Origin: Ophthalmolycus amberensis
Lineage: Eukaryota > Chordata > Actinopteri > Perciformes > Zoarcidae
NCBI GenBank assembly: GCA_024529925.1
Contig: JAFEUB010000840.1
Span: 1,122,501-1,186,500 of the forward strand
DNA length: 64,000 nt
Direction of reading: 5' to 3'
The translations under genes were made by a program, and so were the position numbers. The notes beneath the pieces were generated by a model, which had not been told where the DNA came from, searched no databases, and was given only the letters and a program-made list of their open reading frames with translations. The number at the start of each line of letters is the position of its first letter. Positions within the stretch are counted from its first letter, which is position 1. Of this stretch, positions 1 through 9,956 are shown in pieces.

Positions 1-126
1 AAGTTGTGAATTTCACTTGTGCTGCTCCAAGTCAGTTAACGATGTACACCTTTAGTCTTTATATCGTTGTATCTCCGGTCAAATCACAAGCAAAGTAAAT
101 GCAAAGTTACAAAAAATTACCTCAGT
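1..126. other. left flank, unassigned
   Basis: No coding signal is seen. It lies left of the LTR element and is probably vezf1 intron, because vezf1 coding exons appear only at 4394 and enter in mid-codon, so upstream exons lie outside the window. Confidence 0.4.
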
Positions 127-146
127 GTATATATATATATATATAC

Positions 147-181
<35 letters not shown>

Positions 182-182
182 T
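127..182. repeat. (TA)n/(CA)n compound microsatellite
   Basis: A (TA)n run passes into ACACATACACATACAC-type repeats and abuts the 3' LTR terminus at 183. A much larger AT-rich microsatellite lies at the other end of the same element (3661-4131). One reading is that the element landed in a simple-sequence tract. Confidence 0.9.
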
Positions 183-435
183 TGTCATAACCCGGCTCTT
201 AGGCCATGACAAATACGGCAGACAACAAATGATGGTAACGAAAAATGTTTATTTAACCAAATGAAACCCAAGGAAACCAAAATAACCGGCAGCAACTGGC
301 TGGGAACACTCCACGTACGCCGGAGAGTAACCCGAGCAACGCTAGAGCAGGGTTTTATGCCCTCCCTTTTCCTGGACCAGGTGCGTCGCATCAGGTAATC
401 TGCTCTCTAGGGACAGAGAGACAGGGGCCGTCACA
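183..435 (-). repeat. 3' LTR (complete, 253 bp)
   Basis: On the minus strand it begins TGTGACGG at 435, directly after a G-rich polypurine tract, and ends GGTTATGACA at 183, so it has TG...CA termini. It contains a TATA-like CATAAAA near 352-358 and an AATAAA polyadenylation signal near 250-255, both in minus-strand orientation. Its first 100 bp on the + strand (183-282) recur at 3561-3661 with one 2-bp indel. No target-site duplication is visible because the other flank is replaced by microsatellite. Confidence 0.85.
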
Positions 436-447
436 CCCCCCCCCTTA
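436..447 (-). other. polypurine tract of the LTR element
   Basis: The minus strand reads TTAAGGGGGGGGG immediately before the LTR start TGTGAC. This is the expected position and composition for the second-strand (plus-strand DNA) primer of an LTR element. Confidence 0.75.
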
Positions 448-861
448 AAGTCGGTGTCCCAAGGGATCACCGGCATACTAACAAGCCCACAGAGCCGAAC
501 TACTCACACCAAAACAAAAATAGCACAACAATATACGGCCATTGTACATAATATCCTTCCTGTAGCTCCCACTCCATCATCAGCAACCTCATTACCTGAG
601 AAGCACATTAAGATGACGGACCCAAGAAGAACAGGTGAATAAAACAATACAATATGGCATATGAAATTTGAAGTCACACTGGTGACTAGTCAACGTACAG
701 GTGCGCGTCCAAGCAACTTACAAAGTGCTTCTGAATTTCTCAACTGCCCACATAAGAGACCACCATCAGGCTCTGCACGTTGGTTACACCACCTCTCCCT
801 CTCACTCCGAGACATAGACAACTCCCCCCGTGTCAGACTTCCAGCCACCAACAAACCATGT
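448..861 (-). other. 3' non-coding remnant of the LTR element
   Basis: This lies between the end of the protease-like frame (862) and the polypurine tract. No frame carries reverse transcriptase, RNase H or integrase motifs, so this is where the missing pol block would be expected, or at least its downstream residue. Confidence 0.55.
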
Positions 862-1347
862 CTAACCATTCACACAGTCCACTGTTAGACTCACTGGCCA
901 CTCAGTATCAACCCAGCAATCCTCCACTACCTCACTGCGTGACAGTGACACAGGAAGCTCAGACCGAGATGGGACCTCCAAAACCATCTCAACCTTGATG
1001 TCGTCAGATGACACATCAGGGTCAGATTTGCCCATAGCACGTGTATCTTCGCAGGATGAAACGACCTCTGGCACTACTCTGGAACTCTCGTGTGACACAG
1101 AATCGATTGGGCAACATGTGACCACTGGTGCGGGATGAGTATCCATCCAAACTCGGCTACTTGCCAAGCCGTTGCCCAAAATAAAATGTATACCCTCAAT
1201 AGGCAACGCCGGACGCACACCAACAGCTACCTCACCCTTAACCAGCTCACAGTCGAGCACCATCCTGTGCAAAGGAACCGGGAGAACCTTCAACCCCATC
1301 CCACGACTGAGAACACTGTCGCCAGTATCCGTCTCCTCAGACAAAGG
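862..1347 (-). pseudogene. protease-like continuation downstream of an in-frame stop
   Basis: The same frame as gag resumes one codon after the TAG at 1350-1348 and stays open for about 160 codons. It contains stretches resembling the second half of a Gypsy-type retropepsin domain (for example ALPIEGIHFILGN) followed by a linker rich in Ser, Val and Glu. It has no start of its own. It would be translated only by stop readthrough or from an element copy without the stop. After 862 the frame closes and no polymerase follows. Confidence 0.6.
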
Positions 1348-2751
1348 CTAAACAGAGTCCATGATATATGAATCATAGGCACCTGTATCCCTCAAGATTT
1401 TTATCGGGACCTTTACCTCGCTTCCCAACAGTGACACAAATCCGCCTCGAATGAAAGGAGCATAAGCTGCCAAAACCCCCAGGTCGCAAGAGTGAGATGT
1501 AAGCCCCTCAACAACACAACAGTCTTTAACCGTAGCAGCACAAGCAGCAGGCCTAACATTAGGTCTTACATCCCTTAGTCTAGCCTGTAACGTAGGACAC
1601 TCTGCCTTCCAATGTCCTTCCTCCCGACAATAATTACAGGTATTACTATTGTCAAATCTGCCACCTGTTCCAAAGTCAGACTTAAAAACTCCCACCTTCC
1701 TTGAACGCATCTCCTGCGAAACCGCGTCAGAACCACTTTCCCGCACACCAAAACCATCGCGAGCCACAGAACACTCTCTGAAACTGCTCTTATGGAGCAA
1801 CAGGTATTCATCAGCTGATACGGCCGCATTAGCAGCAGTTGTGCTTCCTCGTTCAATGACATATGTCGCAATACGATCTGGAAGGACCTTCTTAAACTGC
1901 TCCAAAATCATTAAATCATACAGATGCTCAAAAGTATCTATGTCCAGCGCAGTCAACCATTGCTTAAAGTGCGTTGACATGTCTCTTACCAGCTCCACAT
2001 AGGTTTGACCACTTCTTTTCTCCGAGGATCTAAAATGCTGGCGATACGCCTCTGGCACCAGCTCATACACTTTAAGCACCGCCGACTTTACTTTAGAATA
2101 GCTAGAGCTATCCTCCAGGCTCAACGAGGAATACGCTTCCTGTGCTTTCCCTGAGAGGACACACTGAAGCATAAGCGCACAGTCCGCATCGAGCCACTTT
2201 CTAGCCTTAGCTACACGTTCAAACAGCAAGAAGAAGGTGTCTGGATCCCTTTCATTAAACGGTGGCAACCAGCGCAAATTACGAACATCAAAGCGATCCA
2301 CAGCAGACCTGGGCACCTGTGCGCCCCGATCGTCACCGGACAACATGTTATCTCTGACCAGTGACAAACGATACCTCTCCAGATCTATCTTTGCTGCCTC
2401 TGATTCCTGGCGGATTTTCTCTACCTCTATCTGTTTTCTGATTTCCAATTCATGTTTACTTTTGTCATGTTCCATCTGCAACAGCAAAATCTCCTTCTGT
2501 TGTTCAAAGGTTAGTCCATGAGTCTGAAATGATACCGCAGTAGGAATTGACGATGACTCTTGTTTATTCCCAGATATAATTCCTAATTCGGTCAATTTTG
2601 CTTTTATAGCATATTTAATGTTCTCCTTGATGCGTTTATCACCTACAACCACCACTAAATAATGATCTGCAATCAAGAGCAACTGCTCTCTTGTGCATAT
2701 ATCCAGGGACTCCTGAGATGGAGCGGCAATGAACGCCTCAACCTCAGACAT
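1348..2751 (-). CDS. retrotransposon Gag polyprotein, SCAN-like, with zinc knuckle
   Basis: An intact 467-codon ORF with an ATG at 2751. Residues 82-135 are charged and heptad-like, predicting a coiled coil. Residues 230-322 resemble the SCAN/Gag capsid region of Gmr1-like Gypsy elements (YELVPEAYRQHF, then FEHLYDLMILEQF and a DEYLLLHK end). Residues 372-385 form a CX2CX4HX4C zinc knuckle (CNYCREEGHWKAEC), which in Gag proteins binds nucleic acid. Residues 455-458 are DTGA, the retropepsin catalytic motif, so the ORF runs 10 codons into the protease before a TAG. Gag would assemble cytoplasmic particles. No promoter-bearing 5' LTR remains, so expression would need an outside promoter. No host-gene resemblance beyond the SCAN relationship is seen. 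Confidence 0.85.
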   Translation of the reverse strand: MSEVEAFIAAPSQESLDICTREQLLLIADHYLVVVVGDKRIKENIKYAIKAKLTELGIISGNKQESSSIPTAVSFQTHGLTFEQQKEILLLQMEHDKSKHELEIRKQIEVEKIRQESEAAKIDLERYRLSLVRDNMLSGDDRGAQVPRSAVDRFDVRNLRWLPPFNERDPDTFFLLFERVAKARKWLDADCALMLQCVLSGKAQEAYSSLSLEDSSSYSKVKSAVLKVYELVPEAYRQHFRSSEKRSGQTYVELVRDMSTHFKQWLTALDIDTFEHLYDLMILEQFKKVLPDRIATYVIERGSTTAANAAVSADEYLLLHKSSFRECSVARDGFGVRESGSDAVSQEMRSRKVGVFKSDFGTGGRFDNSNTCNYCREEGHWKAECPTLQARLRDVRPNVRPAACAATVKDCCVVEGLTSHSCDLGVLAAYAPFIRGGFVSLLGSEVKVPIKILRDTGAYDSYIMDSV

Positions 2752-3542
2752 TTCAACTACTTACGACTATCCACTGAGCAAAACCATGTTGGTGCACACA
2801 GCCGAACCAAACAGACACCTCAAAGTTTACCCCTGTGCGCAATGAGGAATAATCCTCACCTCGGTTCGGAGTCTCCCCGCTATCTAAAGACCAACCCCGC
2901 TGACTAAGCTCCTCCCTAGTCTTCATGCAGCTACTTGTGGTGGGTATTTATGCACTGAAGACCGCTGGTTTAGCAGAGCGACTAGCAAGCTAGCAACTCC
3001 CCTGAAACCACGGACATGCTCTCAAGCAAGCTTCAACCACGTTCGCCACAGCACTACAGCAAACCAGCTCAACGAACCCAAAGGGCAACGTCGCTACAGT
3101 CTACCAGGGAAAACTCCGCACCACTTTGATAGAATTGCGCACTGAGCAACTTGCAGGAGTCATCTGGGCCCGCTGCAGCACAATCATAACCACGAACCCC
3201 CCCCCCCCCTCACGAAGTCCGGATAAGAAAGACCCAAAAATAAATATGAACGTAACTCACCCAGTAGATATATCCCAAACCCGTTGTCCTTTGCATTGAA
3301 TCAATACATGAGCAGCTACGTTTACCGGCGGCACAAGTAAACAAAAGGAGGAAGCAAACAATCAATCTGCACACAGAAACGTAGATGAAAACCAACCTTC
3401 AGAAATATTTTTACCGTTTAGTTGACCCAAACGCTGCAAACAAAACAAATCCGAACACGCCCGCCAGGCACAAAAATGCCCACAAATACAAAAGTACCCC
3501 TTCCCAAGTCTCACCTAAATCGTAGGATAAACGGGAAAAAAG
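2752..3542 (-). other. 5' leader of the LTR element
   Basis: Untranslated leader between the primer-binding site and the gag start. No convincing ORF. It contains a 13-nt poly-C run on the + strand at 3197-3209. Confidence 0.5.
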
Positions 3543-3557
3543 CCGGACGAGCCCCCA
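3543..3557 (-). other. primer-binding site, tRNA-Pro type
   Basis: The minus strand reads TGGGGGCTCGTCCGG three bases inside the 5' LTR edge. This equals the first 15 bases of the tRNA-Pro primer site known from murine leukaemia-type retroviruses. Position and match both support a primer role. Confidence 0.8.
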
Positions 3558-3560
3558 ATT

Positions 3561-3663
3561 TGTCATAACCCGGCTCTTAGGCCATGACAAATACGGCAGA
3601 CACAACAAATGATGGTAACGAAAAATGTTTATTTAACCAAATGAAACCCAAGGAAACCAAAAA
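3561..3663 (-). repeat. truncated 5' LTR
   Basis: About 100 bp match 183-282 with a single 2-bp indel. The match stops after CCAAAA, where (AT)n microsatellite begins. The retained part is the polyadenylation-signal side. The TATA-like side of the intact 3' LTR has no counterpart here, so the 5' LTR lacks its likely promoter. Confidence 0.85.
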
Positions 3664-3760
3664 ATATATATGCATATATATATATATATGCATATATATA
3701 TATGCATATATATATATATATATGCATATATATATGCATATATATATGCATATATATATA

Positions 3761-3798
<38 letters not shown>

Positions 3799-3842
3799 TA
3801 TATATATGCATATATATATGCATATATATATGCATATATATA

Positions 3843-3894
<52 letters not shown>

Positions 3895-3962
3895 TATATA
3901 TATGCATATATATATGCATATATATATGCATATATATATGCATATATATATGCATATATATA

Positions 3963-4014
<52 letters not shown>

Positions 4015-4131
4015 TATATATATGCATATATATATGCATATATATATGCATATATATATATATGCGCATATATATGCATATATATATATATATATATGCA
4101 TATATATATATATATGCGTATATATATATAA
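3661..4131. repeat. TATATGCA microsatellite with 12-bp units and a 120-bp higher-order repeat
   Basis: About 470 bp of (AT)n are interrupted by TGCA at a regular 12-bp spacing (unit TGCATATATATA). The 60 bp at 3841-3900 are repeated exactly at 3961-4020, and 3901-3960 resembles 4021-4080, giving a 120-bp higher-order period. All of it is close to self-complementary. Open frames across it on both strands are artefacts. Confidence 0.95.
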
Positions 4132-4393
4132 ATAAAATAAATCCTCTGTAGTTTATGGGTTAATAGTTGAAGGAAATCACTACTTGCATTCAAATTTCCA
4201 CATGAATCGATATAATCCGAGAATCTGAATCTGCTTCTCTGGCGGTACATTTTTCTGGAAGTGGAAACATTATCAACTAAACATTCTGTGCTTCAAAGAG
4301 TGCGTGGAATCAAAACAACATCTACAACTCGCGGAGGTCGCTGAATCACTTTCAACCATTAAATGTGTTTGTTTTGTTTTTGATTCAATCCAG

Positions 4394-5827
<1,434 letters not shown>

Positions 5828-6281
5828 AGAAAGAAAACAACAGAAAAAGAGGTGAGAGTTGGACTGGCCAGCAAGAAAGGGAAAATGAAGTGAAACGAGA
5901 GACTCGAGAGCCGCCTCTTTCTCTCTCCCCCCCCCCCCCCCCCCCCACCACCATGTTTACTTACCCCCAAGGTGAACATCTACCGTACATGAGCTGCTGC
6001 GCCGCCGGTAGAGCTCCCCCCCCCCCCCCCCCCCCCAAGTCACAGCTGCGTCCCAACTAATGTTAAAGCAACCGACGCGAGAGGCAGAACACTTGAGTAG
6101 AAATCGAGTAGGATTTATCGTGAAATCAGGATGACCGCCGTTAGTGTAGTCAAGTTTATAGAGTGATGAAACTGTGATTCGTATGATGACAGAGGAGAGG
6201 ATTCCCCCCCCGAGGACTCCGTAGGAAAACACACCTGTGCTTTTTGTAAAAGGGAGACGAGGAACGGACTGAAGCAATAAC

Positions 6282-6287
6282 AATAAA
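6282..6287 (+). other. vezf1: candidate proximal polyadenylation signal (vezf1)
   Basis: AATAAA about 455 bp after the vezf1 stop, followed by T-rich sequence. Would give a short 3' UTR isoform. Confidence 0.4.
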
Positions 6288-7468
6288 TTGCTGTTTTTAC
6301 AAGTTCTCTCCCAAAGCCTCTGGGTGTTACTTTGTATGTCGGTTATTTTTTTTGTTTTGTTTTTTATTATAGCCTGCTAATCACTATTTAATGTTATAGG
6401 AAATGAGTCTAGAAAAAGGGACGGCAGCTTCCACTCGCGTGGAAGAATATTTTTTCACAGTGCTCTAGCTTTTCTTTCTCTTCTCAGATAGTAGGTATGC
6501 TCTCGAGGTACAGTGACTAACTTGTACAGTTGACATAGTAATGTATTTTCATGTCGGCATTTTTAAACCATTTGTTTTTAGCTTTTGTCATTCAAGCGGA
6601 TGTCTCGACGCTGTCCTCTCTGACAGCGACACGTTTGTGCTTTTGTTTTCTATCGGTCTGGAAACGCAGAGGTTTTGTTTTCGTTTGCCTATTTGTAGTG
6701 TTCATTTTTCCATGAAGTCAGAATGGATCGAGTCTTGCACTGAAAGCATATCCTCCACACACACACACACGCAGGTGAGCAGCAGCAGCAGTATTATCAA
6801 AGATCAAAATTGGAGTCTTAAGTGTGGTGGTTAGCCGGCCTGTACCTAGAGGGCTATCTAGTGGCTGAACATGGGACTTCCTGGCCTTGTAGTGAAGCTT
6901 TTTCAGGCCGTTGCTGTCGTCACAATGGTGACTAATTAGTTTTTGTCTGACTCTTCTGTACACTGTTTTATTTTTAATTTTTTTAAATCATTAATCTGTG
7001 AACGCCCCACAATGATACGAGGGACCCTTCACTCAGGAAACGCATAAAAGCCCCATTACACATGAACGTGGTTCCTTTTTAAGTTCATCTACCATGTATC
7101 TTAATTCCAGCTCCCTTTTTTTTCAGATCATAATTTGGTACGTCGCGTTAAACAACTCTCATCACGGACAAGAAGTCCCAGAACTATTGATTTTAAACAT
7201 AGCCGTCCATTTAAATGATCATTTCCTGTGCAATGGCGTACATGCTGTATTTCCTTCATGAAGTGGAGTTCAGCCTCGGGCTGCGTAAGTTATGTGGCTG
7301 CGAGTTTGATCAAATGCAAGTTTGTGTCCATGAAAATAACGGGACAGGATTGATGTTGCATGACCCCAAACACTGTTGAACATGAACTTGTTTTTAATGA
7401 ATGCCATGTGATCTCAGCAGAGTTGATTTCAGTTCATACTGAAAAATGCAATATGCATGTTTGTCATT

Positions 7469-7497
7469 CCCCCCCCCCCCCCCCCCCCCCCCCCCCC
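7469..7497. repeat. poly-C run, 29 nt
   Basis: The longest of many C homopolymers in the window, inside the presumed vezf1 3' UTR. Confidence 0.95.
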
Positions 7498-7970
7498 GAA
7501 GATTTTGTTTTAAACAAAATGTTAGCGTAGCTTTTTCTTTGTTCTTATGCATTTTACGTAGATACACTATGATAGCCTGTTTGCCAAATTTGATACAGTA
7601 ATAATGTGATAAACTGAACATTTCTGGTGGAATTGAACATCTCTTTATTTTTTAGGAAAAGAAAAAAAAAATTGGAAATTCCAGGACCCTTGTGAAAGCA
7701 GTTGAATGTATATCTTTGTACAAAACTATTTTAGTTCCAAGGATATGGTAGTTACAATAGATGTGGAAGATAAGATAACCTTTTTTTTTTTTTTTTTTAT
7801 AAATCTTTTGTATTAGAACATTAACAATGGTAATTTTGTATATATACGAGAGGCTAGGCTTTCCGATTAGCAGAAAGGTCAAACATTCCTACATTTTTTT
7901 TTAAATGTATGTTTGTCAAATTATTACATAAACATGCGCAATGATATGTGCCTTTTATTTGGGTTGTCTA

Positions 7971-7976
7971 AATAAA
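7971..7976 (+). other. vezf1: candidate distal polyadenylation signal (vezf1)
   Basis: AATAAA in an AT-rich context. The sequence changes character soon afterwards, so this is the likely end of the gene. Confidence 0.45.
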
Positions 7977-7995
7977 AGAAAACTACCAAATGTGT

Positions 7996-8689
7996 TTATA
8001 TGGATTAAGTAATGGTCGGTATGAAAGAACCACAGGTTCAAAGTAGCAGTTTATCACTCTTTATCTCTTCAGCAGAGAATTTCCAGAATCTATGAGTTTT
8101 ATCGTTTGTTTAGGAGCGCTTACCATTGGCCACGCCCCTTACCACTGTCCTTATATTTATAGCTAGTGTGTATTTAAATTAGCTCATGGTTTCAAGTTTG
8201 CACCCCCCACCAGGGGGTCCCACAGTCTGCACTGATTTAGACATGCAACCAGACGTCATATTCCGGAGATGTGACGGCACAAAGGTAGAGATGGGAGACC
8301 ATGAAGCACATTCCCACTGTGGAGGTTGGGTGACCGGGCAATGCTCTTGGTCCTTGCCTCATAACCATTGACGCTCCCCAATGCCCTGGGAGCGTTACAG
8401 TAGAGCTATTGCAGGTGGGAGACCTGAGCACCCTCGGCATCTCCCCCCCCCCCCCCCCCCCCCCTCCTCAGCTGCCAAAACCACAGGGACAAGACCCATT
8501 TCACTTGCTTGGTTTTGAAAGTGCCCTCGGCGATCATGACAATGAGTCCCTGACACATGACATCGCCCCACCATGGACGTGTGGGCTTGAGCTTCATGAA
8601 GTGATGGGGTGAGAGGTCGCTGTCCTCCCGGGCAACACTCTCTGTTGCACAGTAACTGAATATGAAGTTAATAAAAAGTAGCTCCACCT
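7996..8689. other. intergenic, nothing recognised
   Basis: Contains a 22-nt poly-C run at 8443-8464 and short open frames on both strands without family resemblance. No gene is supported. Confidence 0.4.
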
Positions 8690-8694
8690 CACGC

Positions 8695-9515
8695 AGCTAC
8701 AACCGCAAAAAATGCTACTTACACACTGATGCATCAAAATTATGAATCAAATGTGTGTACTAATACAGTCACGGGCTAGTACTTTTACTTTTGATACTTC
8801 AAGTACAGTTTGCTGATTATACTCCTGTAAAAAAAGATTTTGAAAACGGGACTATTACTTGCAATTTGAGTATTCTTACATTGCCGTGCTGGTACTTTTA
8901 CTTCAAGTTACTTTGAGGAAGTTTTAACTTGTTATTAAAACATTCTCAATTTAATACTGATGCTTCTACATAAGACGACGAGACCACCAGCGAGAAGATT
9001 GGTTCTATGTAGCTATTCTTAATGGTCTTCATCCGTGCAAAATCAGACAAATCCTGGAGGTTCACCAGAAACTCCTTCAGCTGAGACTCAAGCGGGGCCT
9101 CCGGCGGCGACCAGTCCACCGTGGACAGACCCAGGCCCGAGTTCGTCCCTGCAGTCAGAGCTCGGTCAGGAGGAGGAGAGCTCTGCTCCTGGCTGGAGGT
9201 GGTGCCACTGCCGGGAGCAGAGCTCTCCTCCTGCACCTTCGCCTCACTGGAAGCCACCACGGACACCATGCTGCTGGAGACCAGGGCCGTATCGCTGGGC
9301 CCTCTGAAGAGAAGGGAAGCACGGGAGAACCAGGACCAGGACTGCGCGGGACAGACTGTCTGACCCTTCTGCAGTGAGAATGAGAGGTATTCTAAAGGGA
9401 ATCTGGTGCTCGGAAACACTTCCACTTGTGTCCACAGGGGCTGCAAAAATCCACACAAAATGACAGGTCCTCAATATAGCTTTAAGTTAAGGATCTGCAT
9501 ACTTCTTCCACCACT
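8695..9515. mobile_element. degraded hAT-like non-autonomous element, interrupted
   Basis: 8695-8916 has the TACTTTTACTTTTGATACTT, TTGCTGATTATACT and GGTACTTTTACTT stretches of a very common fish repeat. The family's usual terminal part (AAGGATCTGCATACTTCTTC then CACCACT) appears only at 9486-9515. The roughly 570 bp between is unrelated and carries an exon-like frame. AAGTTA occurs on both sides of the insert. Family assignment is from remembered fish repeat consensus, not a search. Confidence 0.55.
8946..9440 (-). CDS. unrecognised exon-like open frame
   Basis: On the minus strand a good acceptor (TTTTTGCAG at 9449-9441) opens a frame of about 164 codons ending with TGA at 8948-8946. The product is Ser/Pro/Glu-rich in the middle (about residues 50-105) and ends with an amphipathic stretch (SQLKEFLVNLQDLSDF). 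I do not recognise a family. It looks like the last exon of a gene, but no matching upstream exon or polyadenylation signal was found, and it lies inside a repeat. It could be a captured gene fragment or a chance frame. Confidence 0.25.
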   Translation of the reverse strand, partial: PLWTQVEVFPSTRFPLEYLSFSLQKGQTVCPAQSWSWFSRASLLFRGPSDTALVSSSMVSVVASSEAKVQEESSAPGSGTTSSQEQSSPPPDRALTAGTNSGLGLSTVDWSPPEAPLESQLKEFLVNLQDLSDFARMKTIKNSYIEPIFSLVVSSSYVEASVLN

Positions 9516-9948
9516 TTGTGGTTGTGAGTGACCAAAAGGACTGCAGCATTGAACTTCCCAGTGCCCCTGTCATTTGTCAACCCTAAACATCCTCGAGGGC
9601 CGCTGCTTCTTGAGATCTTGGGGCCACCATGTCTGACGCAGACAATCACACCGCAATCGGAGTCACTCGGGTCACGCAGCTTGCCTGCTGTTTGGTCAAA
9701 AACCCCGTTGAAGCCCCTGAGCTGCCTGCATGTTCGCTGAGTCGCAACCAAACGGCACCAGTACTTTAATGTGTAACCAACCATGAAAGCCATCAGCCCA
9801 ACATGTCCTGAGGAGGCTAGTGCAACACAAAGATCTTCCGTTTTACTGAATATGCGCTCTCTGTTTCCAATTCAAATCAAGGTCCGGGTCATTTTTTTCT
9901 GGATTCTACATTTCTAATCTGTCCAGAATTTCTGAAAGACAAACTGCA
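9516..9948. other. intergenic, nothing recognised
   Basis: A minus-strand frame of 103 codons (9793-9482) runs through the repeat end and has no family resemblance. No gene is supported. Confidence 0.4.
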
Positions 9949-9956
9949 CTAAAGAC

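Larger units (their letters stand above)
183..3663 (-). mobile_element. defective Ty3/Gypsy-type LTR retrotransposon (gag-protease only)
   Basis: Read on the minus strand, the parts in order are: a truncated 5' LTR (3561-3663), a primer-binding site matching the 3' end of tRNA-Pro (3543-3557), a leader, a gag ORF with coiled coil, SCAN-like region and zinc knuckle (2751-1348), the start of a retropepsin with a DTG motif, a TAG stop (1350-1348), more protease-like sequence in the same frame to 862, a polypurine tract (447-436) and a complete 3' LTR (435-183) with TG...CA ends. I see no reverse transcriptase, RNase H or integrase: the pol portion is missing between about 862 and 450. The SCAN-like region is characteristic of Gmr1-like Ty3/Gypsy Gag proteins (family knowledge). 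The roughly 100 bp shared by the two LTRs differ by one 2-bp indel, which suggests a young insertion. A copy like this would have to be mobilised in trans. Confidence 0.85.
5828..7995 (+). other. vezf1: vezf1 3' UTR
   Basis: Follows the TAA with no further coding signal. It holds poly-C runs at 5927-5946, 6016-6036 and 7469-7497. Candidate polyadenylation signals AATAAA lie at 6282-6287 and 7971-7976. The second, after a long AT-rich stretch, would give a roughly 2.1-kb UTR. The end point is inferred. Confidence 0.6.

Noticed and set aside
3661..4131. Regular 12-bp spacing that could suggest a CRISPR-like array
   Set aside because: There are no unique spacers; the whole array is simple sequence in a vertebrate genome.
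3577..4250. Six overlapping open frames of 146-205 codons made of Ile/Tyr/His/Met/Ala/Cys repeats
   Set aside because: They are translations of the TATATGCA microsatellite in all frames, with no gene signal.
9482..9793. 103-codon minus-strand frame
   Set aside because: It overlaps a hAT-like terminus, shows no splice or family support and reads as a chance frame.
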